NCBI RefSeq assembly: GCF_002902365.1
Contig: NZ_PPQC01000046.1
Coordinates: forward strand, 78,905-142,904
Source of the DNA: Staphylococcus cohnii subsp. cohnii
Lineage (GTDB): Bacteria > Bacillota > Bacilli > Staphylococcales > Staphylococcaceae
Length of the DNA: 64,000 bases
Direction: 5' to 3'
Position 1 is the stretch's first letter. Each line of letters opens with the position of its first letter. A program made the translations under genes and the position numbers. This document shows positions 46,934-56,232 of this stretch, one piece after another. The notes under the pieces were generated by a model, which saw only the letters and a list, made by a program, of their open reading frames with translations, was not told the origin of the DNA and did not search any database.

Positions 46934-48087
46934 TAGGCATCCCCCTTTTCTACATATAATGCGATACCTAAACCGCCACCAATACATGCAGTTGCAATCC
47001 CATTTTGTTTATTTTCTTGTGATAAGATATTTACTAAAGTAGTCACCAACCGCGTACCACTTGCACCTATTGGATGGCCTAAAGCAATGGCACCACCATA
47101 TAAGTTAAGCTTATCAGGATGTATCTCTAAATTGTTTTTAACCGGTATACTTTGAGCAGCAAATGCTTCTGTCATTTCCACAACGTCAATATCATTCATG
47201 GCTTTCTTGGACTTTGTTAATAATTCCGTCACTGCATGATACGGTGCATACCCCATATAGGCAGGATCACAGCCAATTTCCGCGTGTTCGCCTAATGTTG
47301 CAATAATTTCAAAGCCTTCTTGTCTTGCATAATCCGCATCCATCAAAATAATTGTTGATGCGCCATCATTGATACTTGAAGCATTTCCACCTGTGACAGT
47401 GCCATCTTCTTTAAATATTGTTTTTAAAGTACTTAATTTTTCAATACTACTATTTCCGCGAATGCCTTCGTCTGTTGTCATTAGTTCGCCTTCATTATCT
47501 GTTAATGGAACAATTTCATTATCAAATTTACCTGCTTTTGAAGCTTGCGCTGCCTTATGTTGTGAGTCATTTGCAAACGCATCTTGTTGTTCTCGTGTGA
47601 CATTATATTTTTCCGCTATTTTCTCTGCTGTAACGCCCATTGGTACATTTAGAAATGCATCAGTTAAACCGTCATGCATAAAACTTTCAACTGGTGCTGC
47701 TTCTTCATTAAACAATAGTTTGGGAGCATTTGTCATACTTTCAATACCTCCAACAGCTACTACTTTTGCTTCTCCTAATTGGATTTGTTGTTTGCCAAGT
47801 ATGATAGATTTTAACCCAGAACCACAAACTTCGTTAATAGTCATCGCAGGTGTTGTATTAGGCACACCAGCATTGATACTAACCTGTCGTGCAGGATTTT
47901 GGCCACTTCCAGCTTGAAGTACATTGCCATAAATGACTTGTTCTATCATTTCAGGTTTGAGATTAATGGCTGACATAGCAGTCTCTAACGTTTTTGTACC
48001 TAATTCTACTGCAGTATAATTACTTAATTTTCCTCTGAATTTTCCTATAGGTGTTCGCTTAGCACTTACGATTGCTATTTTTTTCAT
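46933..48087 (-). CDS. mvaC: Acetyl-CoA C-acetyltransferase (thiolase)
   Basis: 384 aa from ATG 48087, 7 nt after AAGGAG. Thiolase motifs: MTINEVCGSGLKSIILG (nucleophile Cys near residue 88), EMTEAFAAQSI, GGAIALGHPIGASGTR (catalytic His) and TACIGGGLGIAL (second Cys). It condenses two acetyl-CoA to acetoacetyl-CoA, the first mevalonate step. Upstream of and overlapping mvaA; divergent from mvaS across about 100 nt. Confidence 0.93.
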   Translation of the reverse strand: MKKIAIVSAKRTPIGKFRGKLSNYTAVELGTKTLETAMSAINLKPEMIEQVIYGNVLQAGSGQNPARQVSINAGVPNTTPAMTINEVCGSGLKSIILGKQQIQLGEAKVVAVGGIESMTNAPKLLFNEEAAPVESFMHDGLTDAFLNVPMGVTAEKIAEKYNVTREQQDAFANDSQHKAAQASKAGKFDNEIVPLTDNEGELMTTDEGIRGNSSIEKLSTLKTIFKEDGTVTGGNASSINDGASTIILMDADYARQEGFEIIATLGEHAEIGCDPAYMGYAPYHAVTELLTKSKKAMNDIDVVEMTEAFAAQSIPVKNNLEIHPDKLNLYGGAIALGHPIGASGTRLVTTLVNILSQENKQNGIATACIGGGLGIALYVEKGDA

Positions 48088-48190
48088 TATTATTCTCCTT
48101 CTGTGCATATTGTAAATTATTGTCTTTTATACATATGATTTGATATGATACAATTGCTTATTTATTAAAAGAAAGGTGTCGATACACTTT

Positions 48191-49363
48191 ATGACAGTTG
48201 GTATTGATCAAATCAATTTTTATGTTCCAAATTTTTATGTAGACATGGCTAAACTTGCCGAATCTCGTCAAGTTGATCCAAATAAATTTCTTATTGGCAT
48301 TGGGCAAAATGAAATGGCAGTTAGCCCTATGAGCCAAGATATTGTAACTATGGGTGCCAATGCTGCCAAAGAAATCATCACTGAAGATGATAAAAAACAA
48401 ATTAGTATGGTTATTGTTGCTACTGAATCTGCTATAGATTCTGCTAAAGCATCTGCGGTTCAAATACATAATCTATTAGGTATTCAACCATTCGCACGTT
48501 GTATTGAAATGAAAGAAGCTTGTTACGCTGCTACGCCTGCCATTCAATTAGCGAAAGATTATATCGCTAACCGCCCTAACGAAAAAGTTTTAGTTATTGC
48601 TAGTGATACTGCTCGCTATGGTCTAGAATCTGGCGGTGAGCCAACCCAAGGCGCAGGTGCAGTTGCTATGATGATAACACAAAACCCACGTATTCTTGAA
48701 CTAAATGATGACGCAGTCGCATTTACAGAAGATGTATATGATTTTTGGCGTCCAAGTGGACAACCGTACCCGTTAGTGGATGGTGCATTATCAAAAGATG
48801 CCTATATCCATTCATTCCAAGAAAGTTGGAATGAATATGCACGTAGATATAATACTACATTAGATACATTTAAATCATTATGTTTCCACGTACCATTTAC
48901 TAAAATGGGTAAAAAAGCACTTGATTCTATCTTAACAGATGATATCAACACAGAAACTAAAGAACGATTAACTACAGGGTATGACGCAGCAACTTATTAC
49001 AATCGTTATGTAGGTAATATTTATACTGGGTCATTGTACTTAAGTCTAATTTCATTGTTAGAAACACATACTGAATTAAACGCTGGTGATACAATTGGTT
49101 TGTTCAGCTATGGTTCAGGTTCTGTTGGTGAATTCTTTAGTGGTAAATTAGTCGAAGGCTATCAAGATGCACTTGATATAGAAAAACATAAAGATCTATT
49201 AAATCATCGTACAGAAATCTCTGTTGAGACATATGAAACATTTTTCAAACGTTTCGACAACCTTGAATTTGATCATGATGTAGAGTTAGCAAATGAAACA
49301 AAAGGTATTTTCTATCTCGAAAGCATCAGTGATCATATTCGTAATTATAATACATTAAATTAA
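48191..49363 (+). CDS. mvaS: Hydroxymethylglutaryl-CoA synthase
   Basis: 390 aa from ATG 48191, matching the S. aureus MvaS start (MTVGIDQI against MTIGIDKI); the GTG at 48176 lies within the AAAGGTG site. Catalytic residues are visible: Glu in [10 protein letters not shown], nucleophile Cys in [14 protein letters not shown], and His in [15 protein letters not shown]. It joins acetyl-CoA and acetoacetyl-CoA. The shared promoter with mvaC-mvaA balances the pathway. Confidence 0.97.
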   Translation: MTVGIDQINFYVPNFYVDMAKLAESRQVDPNKFLIGIGQNEMAVSPMSQDIVTMGANAAKEIITEDDKKQISMVIVATESAIDSAKASAVQIHNLLGIQPFARCIEMKEACYAATPAIQLAKDYIANRPNEKVLVIASDTARYGLESGGEPTQGAGAVAMMITQNPRILELNDDAVAFTEDVYDFWRPSGQPYPLVDGALSKDAYIHSFQESWNEYARRYNTTLDTFKSLCFHVPFTKMGKKALDSILTDDINTETKERLTTGYDAATYYNRYVGNIYTGSLYLSLISLLETHTELNAGDTIGLFSYGSGSVGEFFSGKLVEGYQDALDIEKHKDLLNHRTEISVETYETFFKRFDNLEFDHDVELANETKGIFYLESISDHIRNYNTLN

Positions 49364-49462
49364 GCTTCAATTCACTTAATCTTACCTCACTTCATTTAGT
49401 ATGATTAATGACATAAAACGGTATATGTATCTAAAATCGAAGGTTAGATACAATTCCAAATA

Positions 49463-49570
49463 TTTAAGCCCGTAAATGAATTGTTTGATATTCAACTACG
49501 GGTTTTTTTATATAAAATAAAGAGGGTGGCTTTTACTTCACTTACATAAAAGCTACCCTCTTTTATTATG
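49463..49570. terminator. Two hairpins after mvaS
   Basis: AAGCCCGTA...TACGGGTTTTTT (49468-49510) is a moderate stem. AGAGGGTGGCTTTTA with TAAAAGCTACCCTCTT (49523-49564) is a strong one. They separate convergent mvaS and the BCCT gene. Confidence 0.82.
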
Positions 49571-49603
49571 CTAAACACATTATGATTAAATTACTTATGA
49601 GAT

Positions 49604-51163
49604 TTAATCACGGTTTGTTTCGTCTAAATCTTGCGGTTCAATATCTCTTTTGGGTTGTAACGATAACCCTAAATATTTACGTTCTTCATTTCCATCTTTA
49701 TATAAGGAAATCATCATTAAGATAACTACAAAACTAAACGGTAATGCAGAAATAATTGCCGAAGATTGCAGTGCATCTAGTCCAGTGTCACCACCAGCCA
49801 ATAATAGTACGTATGCAATAGCTGCTAATGCAAGTCCCCAGACAATTTTTATAAATCCTGATGGATTCAATGTACCATATGCAGTTTGCATACCTAAAAC
49901 AAAGGTTGCAGAGTCTGCAGAAGTGATAAAGAATGAAGCGATTAATGCTAACGCAATAATTGATAGTATAAATCCAAATGGTAACTCGTTAAATATACCA
50001 AATAATTGCGTTTCTGGTGGCATTTTAAATATCTCGCTATGGGATTGTCCTACGTCTATACCAGTTACACCAAATGCACTAAACCAAATAATACTAATCA
50101 CAACTGGTACACCTAATACGGCAATTACAAATTCGCGAATACTACGACCTTTAGATATTCTCGCAATAAATATACCAACAAATGGACTCCAGCTCATCCA
50201 CCAGCCCCAATAATAAATTGTCCAGCTTTTCAACCACTCAGCTTTTTGTTCATTTAATGGTGCTACATCTAAACTATTAAAAATAAGTGAATTAAGGTAA
50301 TCACCAGTACCACTTGTCATCATATTTAATATCAATACGGTTGGTCCTACAATAAAAATAACAATAAGTAATAATGCTGCTAAAAACATATTTAAATTAC
50401 TTAAATATTGGATCCCTTTACTCAAACCACTCCACGCACTATATAAAAATAACACTGTAACTACAGCAATAATAATTCCTTGAACGACAGCATTATTCGG
50501 CACACCAAACAAATAATTTAAACCACCGTTTATTTGTATTGCGCCTACACCTAAAGAAACGGCTACACCAATAATGGTAGCAAACACCGCTAAGACATCA
50601 ACAATGACACCAATCGGGCCATCTACTCTATCGCCCAACACTGGTCTTAGTGTTCTAGAAATTAAGCCATTTTCTCCTTTACGGAATTGAGAATATGCCA
50701 AACCTAATGCTACTACGCCGTATACTGCCCAAGGATGAAATCCATAATCAATAAATGAAGACCTAAAGGCTTGTGCCATTGCTTCCTTTGTTTCCGGATC
50801 TGCTGTTGGCGGCGCTAAATAATGTGATATCGGTTCTGAAGAACCATAAAATACAAGACCTATGCCCATACCTGCACTGAATAACATCGCTAACCAAGAT
50901 ACCGTATGGAATTCCGGTTTATCTGTTGGTTTACCTAATTTCAATTTCCCAATAGGGCTGAATACTAAAAATACACAAAAACCTAAAATTACTGTATACA
51001 GTAACATATAATACCAGCCAAACGTTTTTGTTACCCAAGAAGAAATAATGCCAGTAATTTCTCCAAATTTAGCTGGAAAGATAGCTCCAATAACTACTAA
51101 TAAGCCTACGACTAGTGCTGAATAGATAAATACACTAGAAAACGACTTTTTTGTATTATCCAA
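49604..51163 (-). CDS. BCCT-family betaine/choline/carnitine transporter
   Basis: About 519 aa. I prefer TTG 51163, 8 nt after AGAGGGG; GTG 51172 abuts that site and the frame stays open to 51214. Twelve helices and BCCT signatures: MLFSAGMGIGLVFYGSSEPISHY, FHPWAVYGVVAL, and the core IYYWGWWMSWSPFVGIFIARISKGR, which contains the aromatic osmolyte-binding box. It imports a quaternary ammonium compound with sodium or protons for osmoprotection. Choline or glycine betaine are the best guesses. Confidence 0.87.
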   Translation of the reverse strand: MDNTKKSFSSVFIYSALVVGLLVVIGAIFPAKFGEITGIISSWVTKTFGWYYMLLYTVILGFCVFLVFSPIGKLKLGKPTDKPEFHTVSWLAMLFSAGMGIGLVFYGSSEPISHYLAPPTADPETKEAMAQAFRSSFIDYGFHPWAVYGVVALGLAYSQFRKGENGLISRTLRPVLGDRVDGPIGVIVDVLAVFATIIGVAVSLGVGAIQINGGLNYLFGVPNNAVVQGIIIAVVTVLFLYSAWSGLSKGIQYLSNLNMFLAALLLIVIFIVGPTVLILNMMTSGTGDYLNSLIFNSLDVAPLNEQKAEWLKSWTIYYWGWWMSWSPFVGIFIARISKGRSIREFVIAVLGVPVVISIIWFSAFGVTGIDVGQSHSEIFKMPPETQLFGIFNELPFGFILSIIALALIASFFITSADSATFVLGMQTAYGTLNPSGFIKIVWGLALAAIAYVLLLAGGDTGLDALQSSAIISALPFSFVVILMMISLYKDGNEERKYLGLSLQPKRDIEPQDLDETNRD

Positions 51164-51322
51164 ATTTTCCACCCCTCTAATAATAATAAAAAGACGTTTT
51201 ATAGGATAACACACTGAGCAATAGAAACAACTTTATATTTTTAGAAAATTTTATTTATAAAAAATACAAAATGTATAAAATAATAATATTTACTTACGTC
51301 AATTTTCAGTCAAGTAACTATG

Positions 51323-51859
51323 TTATGGTTTTGTACTATGCTTCGGTCTATAAAGTGGTTGCATATCTACTTTTTCCAGTTTCAATAACTCAATTTTAGT
51401 ATCAATGCCACCACCATAACCAGTAAGACTACCGTTTTTGCCAACTACTCTATGACATGGGATTATAATAGAAATCGGGTTTGTCCCAACAGCACCACCC
51501 ACTGCTTGTGAAGACATATTTGGTTTATTTCTTTTAATACCTATTTCTTCAGCAATATCACCATAAGTAACAGTCTCTCCATATGGTATTTTCAATAAAA
51601 TATCCCAAACTTGCTCTCTGAATTCGGTTCCTATAGGTTTTAGTGCAAAATCTATTTTGGGATTATGTCCGGAAAAATATTTATCAAGCCAAATAATCGC
51701 TTTTTCAAAAATTGGTAAGTTTGCTTCTGTTAACGATTCATCATAATTTGATTCAAAATCATCATGTTTAGGTAACCACAATCCTGTAATTGCTTCGCCA
51801 TCTGATGTTAGTGCAATCCGACCAATCGGTGATTCATAATATGTCTTATAGTGCATCAT
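51323..51859 (-). CDS. ogt: Methylated-DNA--protein-cysteine methyltransferase
   Basis: 178 aa. Active-site motif ISIIIPCHRVVGKNGSLTGYGGG (PCHRV nucleophile Cys) and an upstream HTH recognition helix around SSQAVGGAVGTNP. It transfers alkyl groups from O6-alkylguanine to itself. Length and motif order match Ogt. Confidence 0.95.
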   Translation of the reverse strand: MMHYKTYYESPIGRIALTSDGEAITGLWLPKHDDFESNYDESLTEANLPIFEKAIIWLDKYFSGHNPKIDFALKPIGTEFREQVWDILLKIPYGETVTYGDIAEEIGIKRNKPNMSSQAVGGAVGTNPISIIIPCHRVVGKNGSLTGYGGGIDTKIELLKLEKVDMQPLYRPKHSTKP

Positions 51860-52277
51860 ATCACTTCTTTCTAGTATATTTTGTAATTATCATAATCCTT
51901 TTAAATTTTTATGTAAAATAAATCTTGATACTTCTTCATGATAGAAAGCCATCGTCAGTATATACATAGTTTCTTAGTCACTATGTAACAAAAAGCTCAA
52001 TTACTACGCTGTACTCAATTCACTTGCTTTATGATAAAGGAAGAGGGAGATATTCAAATCAATTTCGTCGTCCCATCCAGTAAAGATGACTAGTATTAAA
52101 AAAATGTAAAACGATCACTTGAGCTGAAATTCCTGCATAAGTACTACTAATTCAATAATTGAGTAGTGCCGTAAACTTTCAGTTAAACCCACTACCAACA
52201 ATATAAATAAGTCTGGAACGAATCAATGATGTCCCAGACCAAACTCAACATAATTATGAATAAATGAAATGTCTTCA
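51860..52277. other. Non-coding gap
   Basis: 418 bases. GTCTGG/CCAGAC at 52211-52240 makes a small hairpin of a type common between staphylococcal genes, likely ending the MFS gene. A short AGTACTACT/AGTAGT repeat lies near 52140-52170. No gene is supported. Confidence 0.5.
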
Positions 52278-53660
52278 CTATTTAACTTTCCGTGTTGGTA
52301 TAACGATTGCACTTGTTAAAACACAACATAACACTAAACAAGTCCCTACAATAAAGCCTGTACCTGCAGCAATATGCATGTTTTGACCACTCTGAATAAT
52401 GCCAGTAAAAATAGATGTCATAATTGCTATACCAAACGCACCACCTAATGTAGAGCCCATTTTAAAAATACCTGAAGCAACACCAACTTTTTCTGGCGGT
52501 GTCGTGGAGACCGCTGTACTTAATGCTGGAGTTGCAAATAATCCTGTACCACCACCAAAAAACACAGCGCCAATTAACGCTACAACAACATAAATAGCAG
52601 TATCGAAAAATGTCATACTAAACATTAAGACACCAAAACCAGTAAATATTGGTCCAATAATCATCGCACGTTTGGCGCCAAATCTTTTTATACTCTTCTC
52701 ACCTAAACGAATGACAAGCAATAGCGAAATTAAATAAGGTAATGTTAACAATCCTGCTTGGAAGGCTGTTAACTTCAAACCACTTTGTACGTACATATTT
52801 AATAAGGCAATTACTCCAACGCCAGTATTTAATAAAAAATTAGCTAAAACAGCACCAATATAAGGTCTATTTTTAAATAAATCTAAATCAATAAATGGCA
52901 CCTTTTTGACTCGTTCTACTCTAAAAAATATGTATATACAAATTAAAAATATGACAAATAAGATCACTGTTACAGCATTTAGCCATCCTATTTTATAACC
53001 CTGTGTAATTACAAAGCTAATACTACCAATCATTATAATAAAAATAAATAAACCTATATAATCAAATGGACTCGCTTCTGCTTTATTAATGCGACTTTCT
53101 GGTAATTCACGCAATAAAATTAAAGCTAATATTGATAATATAATCGATAATATAAAAATGGATTGCCAAAAAATAAATGTAGCCATTGCACCTGCAAAAA
53201 AGGAAGATAAACCAGTACAACCAAATGCACCGATTGACCAAAAACTGAGTGCTTTTTGTCTATCATCTCCATCAAAAAAGTCATTCACTATAGATATTGT
53301 GGCTGGCATGATAATCGCTGCAGAAAATCCCTGTACAATTCTACCAAGTAGTAACATCACAATATTGCCAGAAACAATCAACATCAGCGAACCAATAATA
53401 CTCAATACTAAAGCAATTCTAGTCAATTTCACTTTACCAAATTTATCTGATATATTCCCAGCCACTACCATAAATACGCCTGTTACAAATGATGTTAAAC
53501 TCACTGAAATATTTACGATATCCGGACTCGCATCAAAAGTGGTTTGTATTTTAGGCCCAATATTCAAAAAAGATTGAGCAAATAACCAATATGTTAATAT
53601 AGATAAAACAATACCAGTTAACAACATATTACCTGAAACTTTTTCTGTCTTCATTGTCAT
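52278..53660 (-). CDS. DHA2-type MFS multidrug exporter, NorB-like (copy 1)
   Basis: 460 aa from ATG 53660, 8 nt after AGGGG; the frame's upstream extension lacks a site. Fourteen helices predicted by hydrophobicity, with ISDKFGKVKLTRIAL (motif A) and GRIVQGFSAAIIMPATISIVNDFF (motif C-like region). It is clearly related to the exporter at 56233 (shared WLFAQSLLN/WLFAQSFLN, KVGVASGI, LGGAFGIA). Exports drugs or related amphiphiles with protons; specificity unknown. Confidence 0.85.
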   Translation of the reverse strand: MTMKTEKVSGNMLLTGIVLSILTYWLFAQSFLNIGPKIQTTFDASPDIVNISVSLTSFVTGVFMVVAGNISDKFGKVKLTRIALVLSIIGSLMLIVSGNIVMLLLGRIVQGFSAAIIMPATISIVNDFFDGDDRQKALSFWSIGAFGCTGLSSFFAGAMATFIFWQSIFILSIILSILALILLRELPESRINKAEASPFDYIGLFIFIIMIGSISFVITQGYKIGWLNAVTVILFVIFLICIYIFFRVERVKKVPFIDLDLFKNRPYIGAVLANFLLNTGVGVIALLNMYVQSGLKLTAFQAGLLTLPYLISLLLVIRLGEKSIKRFGAKRAMIIGPIFTGFGVLMFSMTFFDTAIYVVVALIGAVFFGGGTGLFATPALSTAVSTTPPEKVGVASGIFKMGSTLGGAFGIAIMTSIFTGIIQSGQNMHIAAGTGFIVGTCLVLCCVLTSAIVIPTRKVK

Positions 53661-53946
53661 AAAAGCATCCCCTATTTCAAATAATGATAACGATGAATCC
53701 ATTCATTCATGCATTTTATAAATTTGAATACTATAATGAGTCATAATACAATTTATAAAAATTCATATATTTAAAATATTATCACTATTTTATAGAAAAT
53801 TGGGATATTACTCATAAATTATTACGAATTTTCTGATAATTCATTTTAAAAACTTAATTTTTTCTTAAAATTGACAAAATCAAAATAATTTAAGGAAGCA
53901 AATGCTTAGCCATTCATAAAATGTAAGCACCTGCTCCCACCTATAA

Positions 53947-54181
53947 TTATTCCCATCTACAGACTACTCCCCATGGGCTATATTCCTGATTTCTATTGTT
54001 TGGAAGTATTCTGACAAATATAATATCTCACTCAACATCTTTAAATAACGCGTCTCCATCTTGTACTAATATAAGCGGACAGACATTTTTTCGTTTCATC
54101 ATATCCTTTTGGTAATTTCACAAAAATCACATGTTGTTGAAAGTGAATCTTAAATGTTTTAACATTCCTTTTAATCACCAT
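53947..54181 (-). pseudogene. Remnant of an alpha/beta-hydrolase (enterochelin-esterase-like)
   Basis: Reading leftward from ATG 54181 gives NVKTFKIHFQQHVIFVKLPKGYDETKK. A +1 shift at the A6 run then leads to PLILVQDGDALFKDVE, a TGA, DIIFVRILPNNRNQEYSPWG and a stop at 53947. These pieces follow the N-terminal half of staphylococcal PF00756-type esterases (a VQDGD-LF segment, then IIFV with NR-EY-PW), but the catalytic Ser segment is missing. So it is a decayed gene with a frameshift, a nonsense codon and a deletion. Identification is from memory of the family. Confidence 0.6.
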
Positions 54182-54209
54182 TTTCTTAGCAGTTCAAAAA
54201 CACCACGCT

Positions 54210-54686
54210 TTAACTAGGAAAATTAAATAACTTTATTTTATTTTTCTTAGCATACTCTAATGCTAAAATTTCTAAAATATTGATAAAAGCTAAATTATCT
54301 TTAACTTTAATATATTGAAACTTTAACTTTTTTTCATTTGCTTTTATGTTTTTCATTTCCGCTTCATCTAAACCATGATGTTCTATATATGCTTTTCTAA
54401 ATTTTGTAGTTCCAGTGTCTGAAGCTGAATTAAATTGTCCTAATTTATCATATAAATCTTTTTGCGTAAATTTAAAACCAGTCATAAATCCACCAGCTTG
54501 TCCCACAAATATTGGTGTTTTATTTTCAAAAATCACAAAAACACCTTTTTGTTCTGCAACTTTACTTCTACTTTCATTATCAAAAGCAAGCGCATTTGCT
54601 TTATCATACTTAAATAATTTTTTTAATTGCTTATTATAGTCTTCTAACAAGGTATCTATTTTTTTCTCGCCATTCAATGTACTCAT
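54210..54686 (-). CDS. Stand-alone GIY-YIG-like domain protein
   Basis: 158 aa (or 155 aa from a TTG at 54677, which is better spaced from AAAGGA). The core looks like a divergent GIY-YIG nuclease: KGVFVIFENKTPIFVGQAGG (GIY...YIG replaced by GVF...FVG), then KFRKAYIEHHG with the Arg, and LEILALEYAKKNKIKLFNF with a candidate catalytic Glu and terminal Asn. There is no extra DNA-binding domain; an N-terminal Lys-rich helix precedes it. The role may be nuclease or DNA repair/defence; unknown. It sits beside an esterase relic, flanked by non-coding DNA. Confidence 0.6.
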   Translation of the reverse strand: MSTLNGEKKIDTLLEDYNKQLKKLFKYDKANALAFDNESRSKVAEQKGVFVIFENKTPIFVGQAGGFMTGFKFTQKDLYDKLGQFNSASDTGTTKFRKAYIEHHGLDEAEMKNIKANEKKLKFQYIKVKDNLAFINILEILALEYAKKNKIKLFNFPS

Positions 54687-54980
54687 TCCTTTCTTTTTTC
54701 ATTTAACATATACACCAAATGACCTCATATTAAACCTTTAGTTATCATTCGTACTTTTATTTTAATGAAAGCGCTCAAAAGTATTCCTCGTAATTTTATT
54801 TTTCTATATCAGCACATTTTTTATACAACGAAAAACGTACATATACGGATGGTTTATCATGTAATAAACGCCGTATACGCACGCTTTTAATCTCAAATTT
54901 TAATTAGCTTTAGATAATATTGTAAAATCATGTATGTCACAGTAAACACATGCTAGCATTCACAAATGAACACAAATATA

Positions 54981-56153
54981 TTATTTAAGATAATTTAATA
55001 CAGTTAATCCTACAGTTTCTGCAGAAACTCGCATTGAACTTTCACTAATATTAAATTTAGGATGATGGTGTGGGTGAATATCACCATTTTCTGGTGCTGC
55101 ACCAGCATAAATAAATGTGCCAGGAATTGCCTTAGCATAGTAAGCAAAATCTTCTGAAGGCGGTTGTGGATCACATCTTTCTACACTTGAAATTGCATCA
55201 GTATCCGCTTCTTGTATTGTATCTACCACAAATTTTGTGAATTCAGGATCATTGTACAACGCTGGATAATCATCATGGTAGTCTAATTCACATGTGACAC
55301 CAAACATTGCTTCCAATCCATCTGATAAACGTGTCACTTCTTTTTTTATTGTATTTTTAGTCTCATCGGTTAACGCACGTACATCACCTTCTATTTCAAC
55401 GCTATCTTTAATCACATTGAATTGTCCTTTACCATCAAATGAACCTATTGTAACAACGCCCGTTTCAAATGGATTTAAACGTCTTGAAACAACAGTCTGT
55501 AATGCATTTACAAAGTATGCACCTGCTACAATGCTGTCATTTGCTGTATGCGGCGAAGACCCATGACCACCTTGACCATTGACTTTTAGCTTAAAGAAAT
55601 CACGTCCAGTTTGCACATTACCTTCTCTGTAATAGATATTACCTGCAGGCATATGACTCATAACATGAACACCCAATACATGATCAACACCATCTAAAAC
55701 ACCGTCTTTAATCATTGCTTGTGCACCACCAGGAGGTACTTCTTCAGCTGGTTGATGTATGACAACAACTTTACCGTTAAATTGATCTTTCATTTCAATA
55801 AGTGTTTCTGCAAGAATTAACATATATGCCGTATGTGCATCATGACCACATGCGTGCATGACACCATCATTTTTCGAAGCAAATGCTAGACCTGTATCTT
55901 CTTGAATTGGTAAAGCATCAAAATCCGCACGAATTGCGATGGTCTTGCCTGGTTTACCACTATCAATAGTAACTTTCAAACCATTCGGGCCTACATTCGT
56001 TTCAACTTTACAATCTTTACCTTCATAAAATGCTTCTATATATTTAGGTGTTTCTTTCTCACAAAAAGATAGTTCTGGGTGTTGATGTAAGTAACGACGT
56101 ATTTCTATCATACGCGCTTCTTTTTCTTTCAATGTTTCAATCAATTGCTTCAT
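54981..56153 (-). CDS. M20 amidohydrolase (N-acyl-amino-acid / hippurate hydrolase type)
   Basis: 390 aa from ATG 56153, 9 nt after GGAGGA. Family M20D motifs: RRYLHQHPELSF, IRADFDALPIQE, MHACGHDAHT (metal His/Asp/Cys), HQPAEEVPPGGAQAM (Glu pair) and a C-terminal IHPHHHPKFNI. The dimer domain is VNGQGGHGSSPHTANDS. It hydrolyses N-acyl amino acids. Leftward, probably downstream of nothing; its own ribosome site is strong. Confidence 0.9.
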   Translation of the reverse strand: MKQLIETLKEKEARMIEIRRYLHQHPELSFCEKETPKYIEAFYEGKDCKVETNVGPNGLKVTIDSGKPGKTIAIRADFDALPIQEDTGLAFASKNDGVMHACGHDAHTAYMLILAETLIEMKDQFNGKVVVIHQPAEEVPPGGAQAMIKDGVLDGVDHVLGVHVMSHMPAGNIYYREGNVQTGRDFFKLKVNGQGGHGSSPHTANDSIVAGAYFVNALQTVVSRRLNPFETGVVTIGSFDGKGQFNVIKDSVEIEGDVRALTDETKNTIKKEVTRLSDGLEAMFGVTCELDYHDDYPALYNDPEFTKFVVDTIQEADTDAISSVERCDPQPPSEDFAYYAKAIPGTFIYAGAAPENGDIHPHHHPKFNISESSMRVSAETVGLTVLNYLK

Positions 56154-56232
56154 TATAATCATTCCTCCAATGAAATATACGATACCTTAATGTCATTATA
56201 TACTTTTTAAATGACAACGTTGTATTAATGAA

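Noticed and set aside
47369..47917. Plus-strand frame of 182 aa inside the thiolase gene
   Set aside because: Antisense to catalytic thiolase motifs; Ser/Ala-rich translation typical of a shadow frame.
49650..50213. Plus-strand frame of 187 aa inside the BCCT gene
   Set aside because: Antisense shadow of a membrane protein; Ile/Asn/Pro-rich with no ribosome site or motif.
53089..53577. Plus-strand frame of 162 aa inside the MFS gene
   Set aside because: Antisense shadow of the exporter.
54765..54779. cre-like ATGAAAGCGCTCAAA before the GIY-YIG-like gene
   Set aside because: One mismatch at the fixed C near the end; too weak to list as a feature alone.
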